Source of the DNA: Gymnopus androsaceus JB14
Taxonomy: Eukaryota > Basidiomycota > Agaricomycetes > Agaricales > Omphalotaceae
Reading direction: 5' to 3'
Length of the DNA: 64,000 nt
Assembly: GCA_009733575.1 (NCBI GenBank)
Contig: ML769539.1
Span: forward strand, 74,812 to 138,811
The position numbers and the translations under genes are program-made. Positions 21,878 to 32,136 of the stretch are shown here, piece by piece (the first letter of the stretch is position 1; every line of letters starts with the position of its first letter). A model generated the notes under the pieces. It worked only from the letters and a program-made list of their open reading frames with translations. It did no database searches and had not been told where the DNA came from.

Positions 21878-24138
21878 TTAATTTACCCTAGAACATTCTG
21901 ATGACGCTGGGGTGCTTTCTACATCGAGCGTTTTCTTTTTCTCTGACGTGGCTTCCAAGTTCGTGGTCGCAGCAGCGTAAGGAGACTTCTCACGAATCGA
22001 CCCTCCGTATTTGATCAAAATGAACTGATATGGAACGTAAGGAGATATTCCCAAAATCGCCGGCAATTAGTATGCTCACCGGAAGAGGGACCATAACAGT
22101 TGCAATAAGAGCTAGCATAGTGCCGGCCCACTGATACTTCATGTTATCAAACCTAAAATTGGTCAAGTTCATGCTTGGAATGGACTGTCGGATAATTTTA
22201 GGAAACTTACATTTGACGGGAAAATAACGGGAAAGAAGCAGCAAGCATGTTGCGGACGAAGCCCTGCGCTGAGATTGCCGAAGATGCATATTCACCTGGA
22301 ACCATCGTTTCAGCGATCATGCATAGTCTAATTACAAGAATATTCACCGTAGCCGTCGGCGAGATAGTTCTGAACAGCGTCAAATATCATATCTAAATAA
22401 AACAGTTAGTATGATTATTCACGCTTGTCATTAATGGGGCTCACAGATAGAGAATACTAGAGCGGGCACAAAGCTGTGAGGAGAGCGTAAGCATCGACTC
22501 GGAATAAGTAGCAACAATAAACATACAGATACAAGGAACAATCCAGGGAACAGACGAGAACTGTGTCCAGCTAAACCAGAAAAGAGATATAGGTAGCAGA
22601 ACTGCAGCAAGCAATCAGGTCGAGCAATTGCAATGATAACTTTGTTGCACATACCAGCTCCAACTGTGGACCAGTACAAACGGGCCTCGGGAACAGGAAC
22701 ACCATTATTCTTGCGTGTCGCACTGTCGTAGAGATATTTTTGATGGAAGCAAGCACCTAGACCGAAGAAGGTTCCAATAATGCAAGAAATGTAAGGTAAG
22801 CCTCCAGCCCCCTCGCTAAAGCCGTGATTTCCAACAAAAGTTAGAGAAATCTAGGCTTATATCAGAACGCCAGTAAATCTACTATCAGGACAAAACACTT
22901 ACGACGCTGAAAAACAAGAAGACCATGGCCCAAGCAAAGGCAAGCCACAAGGAGAAGAAGAATACTACGGGTTCGCGAACCAGTAAAAGAGCTGCGCGAG
23001 TGGTGGAGGCATGGAGAAGGTCCTTTATTGACACGGCTTCGAGTTCAGAGGGAGCACGATACCGTTGGTCGCCAGTTTCCTTCCGCATCTTTTTGGCACG
23101 GCGGGCAAGAAGCAGCGATCCACGAGTTTCACGTAGTAATAAAAGCTCGCAGGCAAACAACGCTCCGTTGGCGATGAGTTGTATCCTATGGTACTACATT
23201 AGTTCTGAGCTTTAAAGAATCGATAAATACCTTACCATTCGATCCATCTCCATCCGAGGTTCTGGTCGATGTAGCCATTGTAAAGAGGTGCAGATACCGT
23301 CCCTAGAACAGCAACGAAGGAGAAGAAAGCGATAGGGAAGACCACGTTCTTCGGTAGTCCAGATATCAACGAGAGTTCCAGGAATGATAGTAGTTCCAGC
23401 AGCACCGAAGCAGCCAGAGAGGAAACGGCAGACGATAACAGTGCCAATATTCTATCAATAGTAAGAACGTCCAGTAGAAAATAAACAGGCAGTGGAGAAA
23501 TAGACTTCACCTTCGCCAAAGCGATTGGAATAAACCAGATACAAAACATGGCGTAGCATCCAAGGTAAACGAGGTTACGACCTAAGAACTCGGAGAGAGG
23601 TCCGAGAAACATTGGCACGATGGCAAACGAAGCTGGATGTAGGTTAACATGTAAAGTTCGCGTGAACTGCAACAAAGGACTATTTCACCATTGAACACAA
23701 ACATTCCAACCTCGCCAGCTTCGACACTGACACCCAACTCCTCCGTCATCTTGGCGATACCTGCAGAATATCCGGCAGTCGATAGACCACTAGAGATCGA
23801 TGTTAGTCAGAGCCGATCAGAGGTATCGACCAGAAAACGCGTACATGAAGAGACACATCAAACACAACAGCATGGTCGTCGTCCATTTCTTCGTCTTGTC
23901 CCACTTGTGCAATGTCAAGCCGATAGGTCCAAGTGAAGAAAACTGACAACATACGTTCATCGGGTTTTCTGGGTCACCTTCTGGCCATGAGATGATGATG
24001 TAGTCTCCATCTTTCGTCGAGGTTACTTTTGATTCCTCATGATGGTCATCATGAATGGCTGCGAGGAACAGGAGATGAGGGAAGAGAAATGACGAACTGA
24101 AAAGTAAGCTCACATTCAGCTGTGTTTGATTGCTTCAT
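21878..24138 (-). CDS. MFS transporter, DHA1 (multidrug/polyamine-type) family
   Basis: Proton-coupled exporter of the plasma membrane, by family. Start ATG is at 24138-24136 (MKQSNTAE); the stop is at 21880-21878 after SSECSRVN. The cytosolic N-terminus carries WPEGDPENPMNWDKTKKW, the pre-TM1 signature of fungal DHA1 proteins. TM segments follow, including FAIVPMFLGPLSEFLGRN (loop 2-3 motif), CRFLSGCFGAAGTT, GTVSAPLYNGYI and WRWIEW. After a long central loop come EPVVFFFSLWLAFAWAMVF, WFSWTQFSSVPWIVP, FDAVQNYLADGYGEYSSSA and FDNMKYQWAGTMLALIATV. About twelve helices and ten introns. One extra base in GGG at 23335-23337 separates DIWTTEERGLP from IAFFSFVAVLGT. The substrate cannot be told from sequence. 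Confidence 0.87.
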
Positions 24139-24649
24139 GATTGTCGGTGGGAGTACCTATTAGAGTCTTAAATATATGAACGGAGAGAGTCCCACGGGGA
24201 TCGTTGGGATGCTGGGCTCGACTTGGAGAGACTCGGGTGGTGTCGGTATGTCTGCGCGGATGAATTTATAGGAAAAAGGATTGCCCCCACGAAGGATACT
24301 GGCAGGGTTAATGAGCAAGCAGGAGGCCTTAAGGATTTGCCGTGTGTGCATACACATACTAATAGGAGGCATGTCATCGTCGACGTCGGTAGAATTTGTG
24401 AATGGGTTAGTTATTAGCCATTTTGAGTTGTTGGGAAGGAAGCGAATTTAGTAAATCGGGTTTAGTAAATCGTTAATTGTAAATATTTGGATGACCAGCT
24501 GTAGCACGAAGGAGCAGCGAGCGTTTAAACTTGAAGCAAGATTGGTCGAACAGGCCATGCTACAAGTAGTAGTACAACATGTCATTCAACGCGATCGAGT
24601 ACTATACAAATGCTTCAATAACGGACGGATACAAACAAGCTGATGAAAT
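24139..24649. other. Intergenic region upstream of the MFS gene
   Basis: About 510 bp between the MFS start and the stop of TFB3, both minus strand. No supported gene. It should hold the MFS promoter and the TFB3 3' UTR. Confidence 0.5.
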
Positions 24650-25981
24650 TCAAACTGATTCCATGACCACGTCGACATCCAAGGGTTTCGACTGCGACTG
24701 TGCACTAGTCCAGACAGCGGTCATAATATCTAGTCCCGCCACAGCACTTAATAACGCCCGATTCCAAGCCTCCTCCACTCTGTAACCTCCGGCCCTCATG
24801 ATTCCCTCTCGATCCTTTCTTACAGCGTCACTAAAGAAATCATCATACCCTCCAGCTCTGACCGTATATAGGTCTTCGTAAGCATACCAATCATCCTGGA
24901 GGGGCACATGAGGCACATCCGGAACGTTATTGTTAGCTTTGGTGGTTCTGGTTTTCAACAACTTGGTGTATTCCGCGCCAAATGCCATCCCTAGTATCCC
25001 AGAGTTGGCATTTGAAGACGCGGCGCGCGCGGAAGAGCGTTTCGCGGCAGCAACGCGAGATTTCGCGACAATTTTGTGGGCATCCTTCTGAGATGTCTCG
25101 AGCTTGTCGATAAGTTCTCGTTCTTCGCGTTGCCGGTCAGTCGCGCTCCTGTTGTTCCTGCTGGGCTAACTGAGCAGCACGAGCTTCGCGCTCGCGACGC
25201 TGTAGTTCTTCTTGTTCTTTAAGCGCGAGGGCTTCGGCTTCCTCGCGCTGGATGTTGAGCGATGTGATAGCGGCGTTGGCAGCCTTGTAAGCCGCTATAC
25301 GCGCTTCGGTGGCAGGAAGATCAATGTTGTTCACAAGATTGAATGCAATTTCTTCCACGTCCTGGAGATAGTCGTTGTATAAACGGAGATTATCAAAGTC
25401 CTCGAGTCGCTTGTTAAATCTGTTGTTCAAATGTTAGCAAGAGATAAAGGAAAGAATTATTAACGGACTCTTTAGCTATTCTTCGCCGTACCGCGACCTC
25501 TTTCTCTACGCCAAGGTCCTCGAAAGTTTGTGGAGAGAAGGCTAGCTTTCGCAAAACCTTGTTGCATATTGGACAAGGTGCTGGTCCGAGGGTAAACAAA
25601 CGATCTATGCATGATTCGCACCTAAGATAAAGGTAAGAGCAGAAATCGATTTATATAGAGCAGGGACATGCATTTTGTGGTAACACGAACTGACGAGCAA
25701 TCGGAGCTTTGGATTCAAGTAGCGATCACTTTTGCAGACAGGACATTGGTCATCCATTGACTGATATACTCTTTCAGTACTAAATTGAAGAAGAGAACAA
25801 AGTGACGCACAAAATACTCTGAAGTCCTGCCCGAGGGATCCTTGATTCCTCCGCCGAATATAGTGGAAGACGTGCTCTGGACCTGCGGTGTGATGGAGCG
25901 AGAATGGGGGTTTGACGATGAATTACCGCCCTTCTTCACTGTTCTTCCCTGCAGCCAGCCATAGTTTGATTTTGTAGCCAT
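24650..25981 (-). CDS. TFB3: TFIIH/CDK-activating kinase subunit Tfb3 (MAT1), RING finger protein
   Basis: Assembles the Cdk7-cyclin H kinase and ties it to core TFIIH for transcription and repair. Start ATG is at 25981-25979 (MATKSNYGWLQGR). The C3HC4 RING finger is split by an intron: CPVCKSDRYLNPKLRLLVSS, CYHKMCESCIDRLF, then GPAPCPICNKVLRK. The MAT1 centre follows: FNKRLEDFDNLRLYNDYLQD and VEEIAFNLVNNID, then a long Glu/Gln/Arg coiled coil. The C-terminus ends LDVDVVMESV. The RING intron (25671-25622) has a GC-AG border, which is needed to give HKMCESC. One extra base near 25135-25142, inside the coiled coil, breaks the frame between QQERD and RQREERELIDKLE. It diverges from the dioxygenase gene. 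Confidence 0.92.
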
Positions 25982-26120
25982 TGTGGTGAAGGGAAGGAAA
26001 GAAGCGCTCAGAATACTTTCATCAGCAAGATACTCTTTCATCAGCAGGATTACTTGTTTTTGTCAGCCCTCATAAGCAGAATTACTACTGCTTACTGTCT
26101 TTCTCCCCGTTTCGTCCACT

Positions 26121-26128
26121 TATATAAA
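26121..26128 (+). promoter_or_regulatory. TATA box (TATATAAA) of the extradiol dioxygenase gene
   Basis: A perfect TATATAAA stands 31 bp before the first ATG (26159) and about 109 bp before the second in-frame ATG (26237). With a usual start about 30 bp downstream, transcription would begin almost at the first ATG. This makes the second ATG a realistic start. Confidence 0.5.
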
Positions 26129-26158
26129 GCTCAAAATGTTTCTATCCATCTATCGTGG

Positions 26159-27395
26159 ATGCACTTTAAAGCTGTATTACTAGCAGTTGCTCTATCCATC
26201 CTGTTTACCAAGTCTTTCTTCTCTCGCACTAGAGTCATGTCAAACCTTCCGCCTTCCAACCAAACCGAATGGCGCGCCGCCCTCGACTCTCTCCCTTCTA
26301 CTCCGGACAAAATCCCTGCGTTTTTCTTTGCTCACGGTAGCCCTATGCTTGCGTCTACAGGGCCGCCTACCAGACTAGCGTCCTCGCGCAGCGGCTTCGA
26401 ATCATACATGGGTCCGAATGGTCCCTTGGCCAATTTCCTGAAAGATTTTGGTCCTGCCTTGCTCGCCAAGTATCAACCAAAGGCGGTCGTCGTTTTCTCT
26501 GCGCACTGGGAAACTAGATCAGAGAGATTGGGTATGTGGCTTGATCTCGTCCTTTAATCGCCCTCTTAACCATCCTAATAGTGACTGATTATGGTTCGGA
26601 CCAACCTCTTTTAATGGATTACTATGGGTTTCCTCCTGAATCCTACCAGCTTAAATTCAAGAGCAGGGGTGACAAGGCTCTCGCAGAACAAATAGTCGGA
26701 CTTTACAAGGATGTACGTGCATTTACTCCATCTATACAATACCTTTTTCATCTATGTACAGGCTGGTCAATTGGCTCGTACTACTACCAAACTTGAACCG
26801 CGCGGCTCAGACGGCCGTGGATATGAGGGCCCAGGTCTTGACCATGGCGTCTTTATACCATTTCGCTTGATGTTTGGCGAGGAATTCGATATTCCCGTAG
26901 TCCAGGTTTCCATCGACGCAAGTATGACGCCGGAATCGAACTGGAAGCTCGGTCAGGTCGTCAAAAGTTTACGAGAGGAGAATGTCCTCATTCTCTCAGG
27001 TAGCTTCCTTTAGACAAACTCGTTGTACACTGACTAATATCTCTCATATTAGGAGGGTTGCCCATCCACAATTTGCGAGATTTCAGCTCATTCAACCCTA
27101 ATACTGCGCAGCCAATCCACCATTCGTTCCACAAGGCCACAATCGATGCCTTGCAGGTCCCTGACGTGAGTCGACTTGATCGTATCTCATTTGGCGGGAA
27201 GCTAAATTTAATCTATAGCCTCAAGACCGAAAGAAAGCGTTATATGACCTCACTAAGCATGCTGGATTCCGCCCGTGCAATCCACGAGAGGAGCACTTTG
27301 TTCCTCTCTATATAGCAGCAGGAGCAGCGGAGGACGAGAGTCTTAGGATCTTGAATGGTCTGTATGGCATTCCTACTGTGGCATTTGGTGTTTAA
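26159..27395 (+). CDS. LigB-type extradiol ring-cleavage dioxygenase (4,5-DOPA dioxygenase family)
   Basis: Non-heme metal enzyme of the DODA/LigB fold that opens catechol rings. Five exons join in frame: the last parts are 27054-27165 and the exon from 27220 to the stop at 27393-27395 (TVAFGV). The metal and catalytic histidines lie in FFFAHGSPM, VVVFSAHWET, GLDHGVFIPFRLMF and GGLPIHNLRDFSSF. The C-terminal EEHFVPLYIAAGAAEDE block is also typical. From the first ATG the protein begins with a hydrophobic stretch (AVLLAVALSILFTKSFF) that could be a signal anchor. From the ATG at 26237 (MSNLPPSNQTEW) it is a plain cytosolic enzyme. I list the longer form, but the promoter position makes the shorter one quite possible. 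Confidence 0.88.
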
Positions 27396-27417
27396 GCAAA
27401 TCCAATGTATCATTAAA

Positions 27418-28678
27418 TTATCTGTACGATCTCAGTAGTTTTTGCTCTTTATAAACGATTTCAAAAGATTCAAAACGAAGAACTAGCAATACATTTATTT
27501 CAGAGCTACTGCCAGACCCACCCTCTGTAGTTCGGGATGTCATGGATGCTTGCCCAGCAGCAGTCGCCGCTAATCTCGAACGTTTTCGTTCCGCCTCTGC
27601 CTCTTTCTCCCTCTCAATCTCTGCTACAATGGCTTCAATTTGCGCAAGGTCGAGGTTCTGGAAGCATGTCAATGAGTAAATTTACAAAGAAGGGAAGGAC
27701 TTGCGGTGATTTTTCCATAACTCTCCATGACGCTGATCTCAATGTTTTTAGCACCAGTTTGAACGACCTCGAGTAGACTTTTCACGGCGAGCTTGATACT
27801 CTCCTCACGTGAAAGATCATCCTTGTGGTTCTTCTCCAAGAATTCACGAACGGTTTTGGATGAGCGACCGATTGCATTGGCCTGGAGATATTAGAATCAA
27901 CTGAAGAGTGATATGGACGAAATGTCTTACCTTCCATGCACTATAGATACCACTAGGTTCGGTCATGTATAAATGTGGCTTGGTGTCATGAGGGTCGAAC
28001 CCAACGATAAGGGTCGAAATACCGAACGGTCGAACACCTCCAGATTGCGTGTAGCGCTGACAAGGATAAGTAACATAACACAGTTCCAACGAAGATCATA
28101 CAAGCACACCTGTTGGATGCCCGCGATATGTCTTGTGATGTATTCCACGGTGACAGGATCTTCAACAGTTAGACGATGGCTCTGACATTCTATCCGCGCC
28201 TTGTCTATCAAGACTCGACCATCCGCTGTGAGGCCTGTAGACGAGAGCAAGTAAGATTCATTTCAAGGGTCTCAGCAGATGGCGCACCTGCAAAGGCAAG
28301 ACAGACGTGATCGTCTAGCATGGCTACCTTTCTAACTGTTCGAGGATCTTGGAGTTGCAAAACAGACTTCTTCTCTACACCCAACACAACTACATCCTTG
28401 CCACGCACGCCGACCTGAATTTCTCATCAGCTACAAAAAGTCGTTGCGCAAGATAAATCAGGCTCACAGCACATGTACCCTTCCTCACAGCTTCCAAAGC
28501 ATATTCGACCTGAAATTATCTCCACGTTATAGACTGTTATATGACATTGACGCGGTACACGCAAACCTGGAATAAATGACCGTCGGGAGAGAAGACAGTA
28601 AGAGCTAGATGGAGAATATAAGAAGTTGGCCAAGGTTAGATACGCATAATAGACACCTCGATCGTAAGACCTGGACAT
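27418..28678 (-). CDS. PRE6: 20S proteasome alpha subunit (PSMA7/alpha-4 type)
   Basis: Structural subunit of the alpha ring of the 20S proteasome. Start ATG is at 28678 ([17 protein letters not shown]). The N-terminal alpha signature [20 protein letters not shown] is followed by [72 protein letters not shown] and [20 protein letters not shown]. This order and wording match PSMA7/Pre6. A lysine/glutamate-rich C-terminus follows ([13 protein letters not shown]). The last intron (27704-27658) uses a GC-AG border. After SGSSSEIN the frame runs on for about 22 unusual residues to the stop at 27418; a one-base error near 27500 could have hidden an earlier stop. Otherwise intact. It diverges from the ZUP1 gene with 145 bp between. 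Confidence 0.95.
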
Positions 28679-28823
28679 TGGTTGGAGAGATGGGAGATGG
28701 CTAGTAAGAGTAGAAAGCAAGAAGTGGGACGCGCGTTCGGGCTTGTAAGTCACGCGTTAGGATTGCTCATCATGAGCGCTTCTTTCTCGCCGCTTCTCTC
28801 ATCTAAACCACTTCCATCTCGAA

Positions 28824-30626
28824 ATGCGATGCCAACTTTGCTCACAGAACCTTGAAAAGTTGTCAATTCCAAACCGTCAACGCCACTATGATGCTCACTT
28901 TGAAGAGCCCCAAGAGCGCAAACCGACTTTAAACAACTCTTCATCAACCTCATCTTCGTGGATAAGCAAAGGGAAATGGAAGATTCCTACGGCTGCAAAC
29001 TTGGAAAAGGATCAAGATGTGTTTTGGTATCCCGCAATGCAAACCCCGCCACCATCCAACTTTACTCCTGGTGAGCTAACGCGTTTGTGCAGTCCAACGT
29101 TTACTTAGTGGCGCCTCCGCCAGGATTTATCCCGCTTTTGAGGAAAGCCCTCCTAAAAACACACGCATTAGGGACAACGGCGCGAGCAGTTCTATGTTTT
29201 CGAACGAGCTGTGTATATCAATAGGCAGATGTGGGATGCAGGCTGGGGATGCGGGTAAGATATCTATTTCATGAATGAGAAGGATTTCACCGACCTACAA
29301 CAGATATCGGAATTTTTTGATGTCCTGCGCCGCGTTGATGGATCAATCCTATCAACCTATGTATTTCCCCTTGCTCGACCAACCAATCGCTCCCGGAATT
29401 CGCAACCTCCAAGTTTGGATAGAAGAAGCTTGGAAGAGAGGTATGTATGTTCTCTTTTAGCTGGCCGAATGTTCATTAACGCTCTCTAGGATTCGATGAA
29501 GAGGGCCACGCGCAGCTCAAGAGTCTTACTGGTACCAAGAAGTGGATAGGAACTTCCGGTGTTTATGGTTTCTTTTTCTTTCTGAGATCATATTCAAGAA
29601 CTTGCCTTGCTCAGATCTCTGTACGGCTTTTGTTTCCCGAGGAATCCCGTCAGTTTTGTCTGCCTGTCTCTAATGAGCCATATAAATTCATTTCTCTAGT
29701 GCCGAGCTCGTCGACTTTGAAATCAAAGATACAAGTAAAGGTAAGTCGAGGAAATTACTGCCTGCACTTTTGCTTTATCGTTTTCCAGGTCTCACGCCGT
29801 TGACAAACTGGATAGTCCGGTATTTCGACAAGTACAACCAGCGTAATTCTGCCTCGACAGTTAATGCTGCCCTACTTGGGGCATCCCCTGTTCAGTGCGC
29901 ACCGTGTATGCCATTAATTCTGCAGAACGACGGCCACTCGCGCATGGTGATAGGCTACGAGTTAACCATACTGGGTGGAGTAACTCTCCTGGTCTTTGAT
30001 CCTTCCAAGTGAGATTGTCCCTGGCAGACTCATTCACTGTTTACTGACTTTTCCAGGCTACCCTCGAAACGGCTTCGTAATGCTGCACTAGCGAGTTTCT
30101 CTGCCACTTCATCCAGTTCCCCATCTGTCGTCTCTCGAGGAAACAAACGTTCCAGCAGTGACAGTGCAGTTGATATCGAGTCAACCGACACGAGTGCACC
30201 GCGGAATTTGGCAAACAAGCGGTTGAAGGTAAAGCATGATAAAGGAATAATAACGATAGCGATATTGCGTGGACTGATGCAGATGATGACGAGGTCGAGT
30301 TTGTGGGCGAGCATATACAAGATGATTCGGATGAAATCGAGTTTGTGGGTGAAGTGCGACGTGAGAAAGGGGACTCGGACTGTACCACCAAAGGTTGAAA
30401 AAATCATCCCGGTGGATGAGCCGTCGTTCAACGACGTTTTGAAGCATTTTCGTTGGGAAAATCGTTCTTTCAAGTCAGTAATCGCATCCCTCGTAGGAAA
30501 TGCTATACTTACTGTATCATTCACAGGAGGAAAAACAAGTATCAGATCCTCTACTTTCCTCTGGAGGAGCCTCTCACAGAAAGTCAGATGAGGAGTAGAA
30601 AGGTGTTGACAAGTGAACGAATATGA
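28824..30626 (+). CDS. ZUP1/ZUFSP-type deubiquitinase (peptidase family C78)
   Basis: Cysteine peptidase that in animals and fission yeast cleaves K63-linked ubiquitin chains in genome maintenance. The N-terminal C2H2-like finger is CQLCSQNLEKLSIPN with RQRHYDAHF. The catalytic core has the Cys in WDAGWGCG then YRNFLMSCAALM (joined over an intron at 29253-29302), and the His/Asp pair in ILQNDGHSRMVIGYE and LLVFDPSK. The end matches the family: KNKYQILYFPLEEPLTES, stop 30624-30626. One extra T at 29197-29200 breaks AVLCF from ERAVYINRQMWD. Between about 30236 and 30370 the open frame gives an odd basic stretch. The neighbouring frame gives an acidic one with EVEFVGEHIQDDSDEIEFVG, suggesting two compensating indels. 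Eight or nine exons. Confidence 0.88.
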
Positions 30627-30864
30627 TTCTGGAGGGTGCCGACTAACGTCGGTTAAGTTTCCTACCGTATTACTGTAACCTTGGTCTTAGAAAGGGACTC
30701 GGATCATGCATTTATTTGTAAATTTATCGATTATAAATTTATAATTAATTTGCGTACAGTACGAGAGTAATCGAACCAGCCCGAATAAGCGCCCTTGGGC
30801 TAGAAGCCCGGCCCTATTGTGCACCAGCGCGCGCTTCAATCTCTCTCTCTTAATCTCTCAAACC
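30627..30864. other. Intergenic region between ZUP1-like gene and SGF73
   Basis: About 240 bp; both genes read to the right. An AT-rich stretch near 30712-30755 precedes the SGF73 5' leader. No feature could be identified. Confidence 0.5.
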
Positions 30865-31917
30865 ATGACATTGAAACTCAAAGGCGCGCCTTCCTCCAAC
30901 CCAACGCCCTTCTCATGGGACGATCTTCGCTCCCCCTCGCCAGCAGCAACCTCTACCGAGAATCCGAGTAGCTCGGCGACAACATGGCTTCCAGCGCGAG
31001 AGATGAAAATCTTATCTGCTCACCCACTCACATCGACCTCTGATATCGGCGTGGTCCGATGTAAAGAGTGTAATAAACCCATATTGAAAAGTGTCGCGGT
31101 TGAACACGCAGCTAATTGCCTCCAAATCCGCACTGCTGTCTCTAGCAAGAAGCGAAAAGCCTCTCCCATCTCTTCATCTGCTCCCGGAACGTCCGGTGAA
31201 CCTCCCTCCAAAAAAACCAAAAAAGCTCCCTTGCCAAAGATCACTAAAGGCAGATCCAAGCTCCCAGTCGACTACGATAAACAATGCGGTGTTATAAACG
31301 ACAAAAATCTTCCCTGTTCACGTTCTCTAACCTGCAAATCTCACTCCATGGGCGCGAAACGTGCCGTCACTGGCCGTTCTCGGGCTTATGATGATCTTCT
31401 TCTCGATTGGCAGCGTGAACACAATCCGAATTTTGTTGAGCGGGTTAAGAGGGAGACCAAGAAGGAAAAGAAGGAAAAGAAGGAGAAGGAGAAAGCGGAG
31501 CGGAAGAGGGCTATTGAAGAGGCTGCAGTAAAGTTGGGCTTGGATCCTGCAAGTGCAGCAGGGAAGAAGGCTGGCGCAGCAGCCACTGGTATCACCAACT
31601 CCAAACACTCTTCCGGTAAACACAACAAGCGCGCGGCCGCGGCAGCAGCCGCTGCAGCTGCTGCTTTGTCCGCCAACACTCTTGATGATATAGATGAAAA
31701 TCTTGATGATGTGGATTCCGAGCTGGAAATAGAAGAGCTAGTTAGTGCAGTTCGCACTGCGCGGAACACTGGCGTCATTGCCCAGCCACTCGCTGTACCT
31801 TCCGACGTCTCGAGTTGGTTTGTTGAGCGTAGGGAGCGAATGAGATCCAGTCACCTACTTATATCTGGTGCGCTGAATCCGACAAAGAATCAACTAAATC
31901 GACGGGGATACGCGTAG
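30865..31917 (+). CDS. SGF73: SAGA deubiquitinase-module subunit Sgf73 (ataxin-7-like, SCA7 domain)
   Basis: Anchors the H2B deubiquitinase module to the SAGA complex in the nucleus. Single exon of 350 residues. The start is the ATG at 30865 (MTLKLKGAPSSNPTPFSW). The N-terminal zinc finger is VRCKECNKPILK with VEHAANC. The SCA7 domain lies at about residues 130-190: PVDYDKQCGVINDKNLPC, RSLTCKSHSMGAKRAVTGR and YDDLLLDWQREHNPNF. A lysine/glutamate-rich charged run (KKEKKEKKEKEKAERKR) follows. Next is a pure 13-residue alanine tract encoded by mixed codons (31636-31674), then an acidic segment. The last codons (GYA-stop) fall inside the boundary of the downstream P450 duplication: the same bases recur at 35868-35881. 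Confidence 0.93.
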   Translation: MTLKLKGAPSSNPTPFSWDDLRSPSPAATSTENPSSSATTWLPAREMKILSAHPLTSTSDIGVVRCKECNKPILKSVAVEHAANCLQIRTAVSSKKRKASPISSSAPGTSGEPPSKKTKKAPLPKITKGRSKLPVDYDKQCGVINDKNLPCSRSLTCKSHSMGAKRAVTGRSRAYDDLLLDWQREHNPNFVERVKRETKKEKKEKKEKEKAERKRAIEEAAVKLGLDPASAAGKKAGAAATGITNSKHSSGKHNKRAAAAAAAAAAALSANTLDDIDENLDDVDSELEIEELVSAVRTARNTGVIAQPLAVPSDVSSWFVERRERMRSSHLLISGALNPTKNQLNRRGYA

Positions 31918-32136
31918 TGAGCCATGGTAGGTCTCCATTCACATCCGAACGTCTCCAAACTCATAGAGATATAGCCAGAGCGAATAAAGGAAAGTGGTAT
32001 AACGATGACAAGGATAAATTGATATGTATTCATGTAGTGTACAACTATAACAGGACCTTTCGCTGGGAGTTCGCTAATTCGATACTTATAGTTTCACGCT
32101 TGGATGCACCATATGCACGTTGGATTCAGATCGTAT

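Noticed and set aside
8122..29200. Programmed ribosomal frameshifting as cause of the many frame breaks
   Set aside because: The sites share no slippery heptamer or downstream structure, occur in unrelated housekeeping genes, and usually need a base to be skipped in different homopolymers. Sequence error is simpler.
30745..30800. tRNA-like segment (GGTTCGATTAC on the minus strand)
   Set aside because: The B-box-like core is present but neither T-arm nor acceptor stem pairs properly and no A box is at the right distance.
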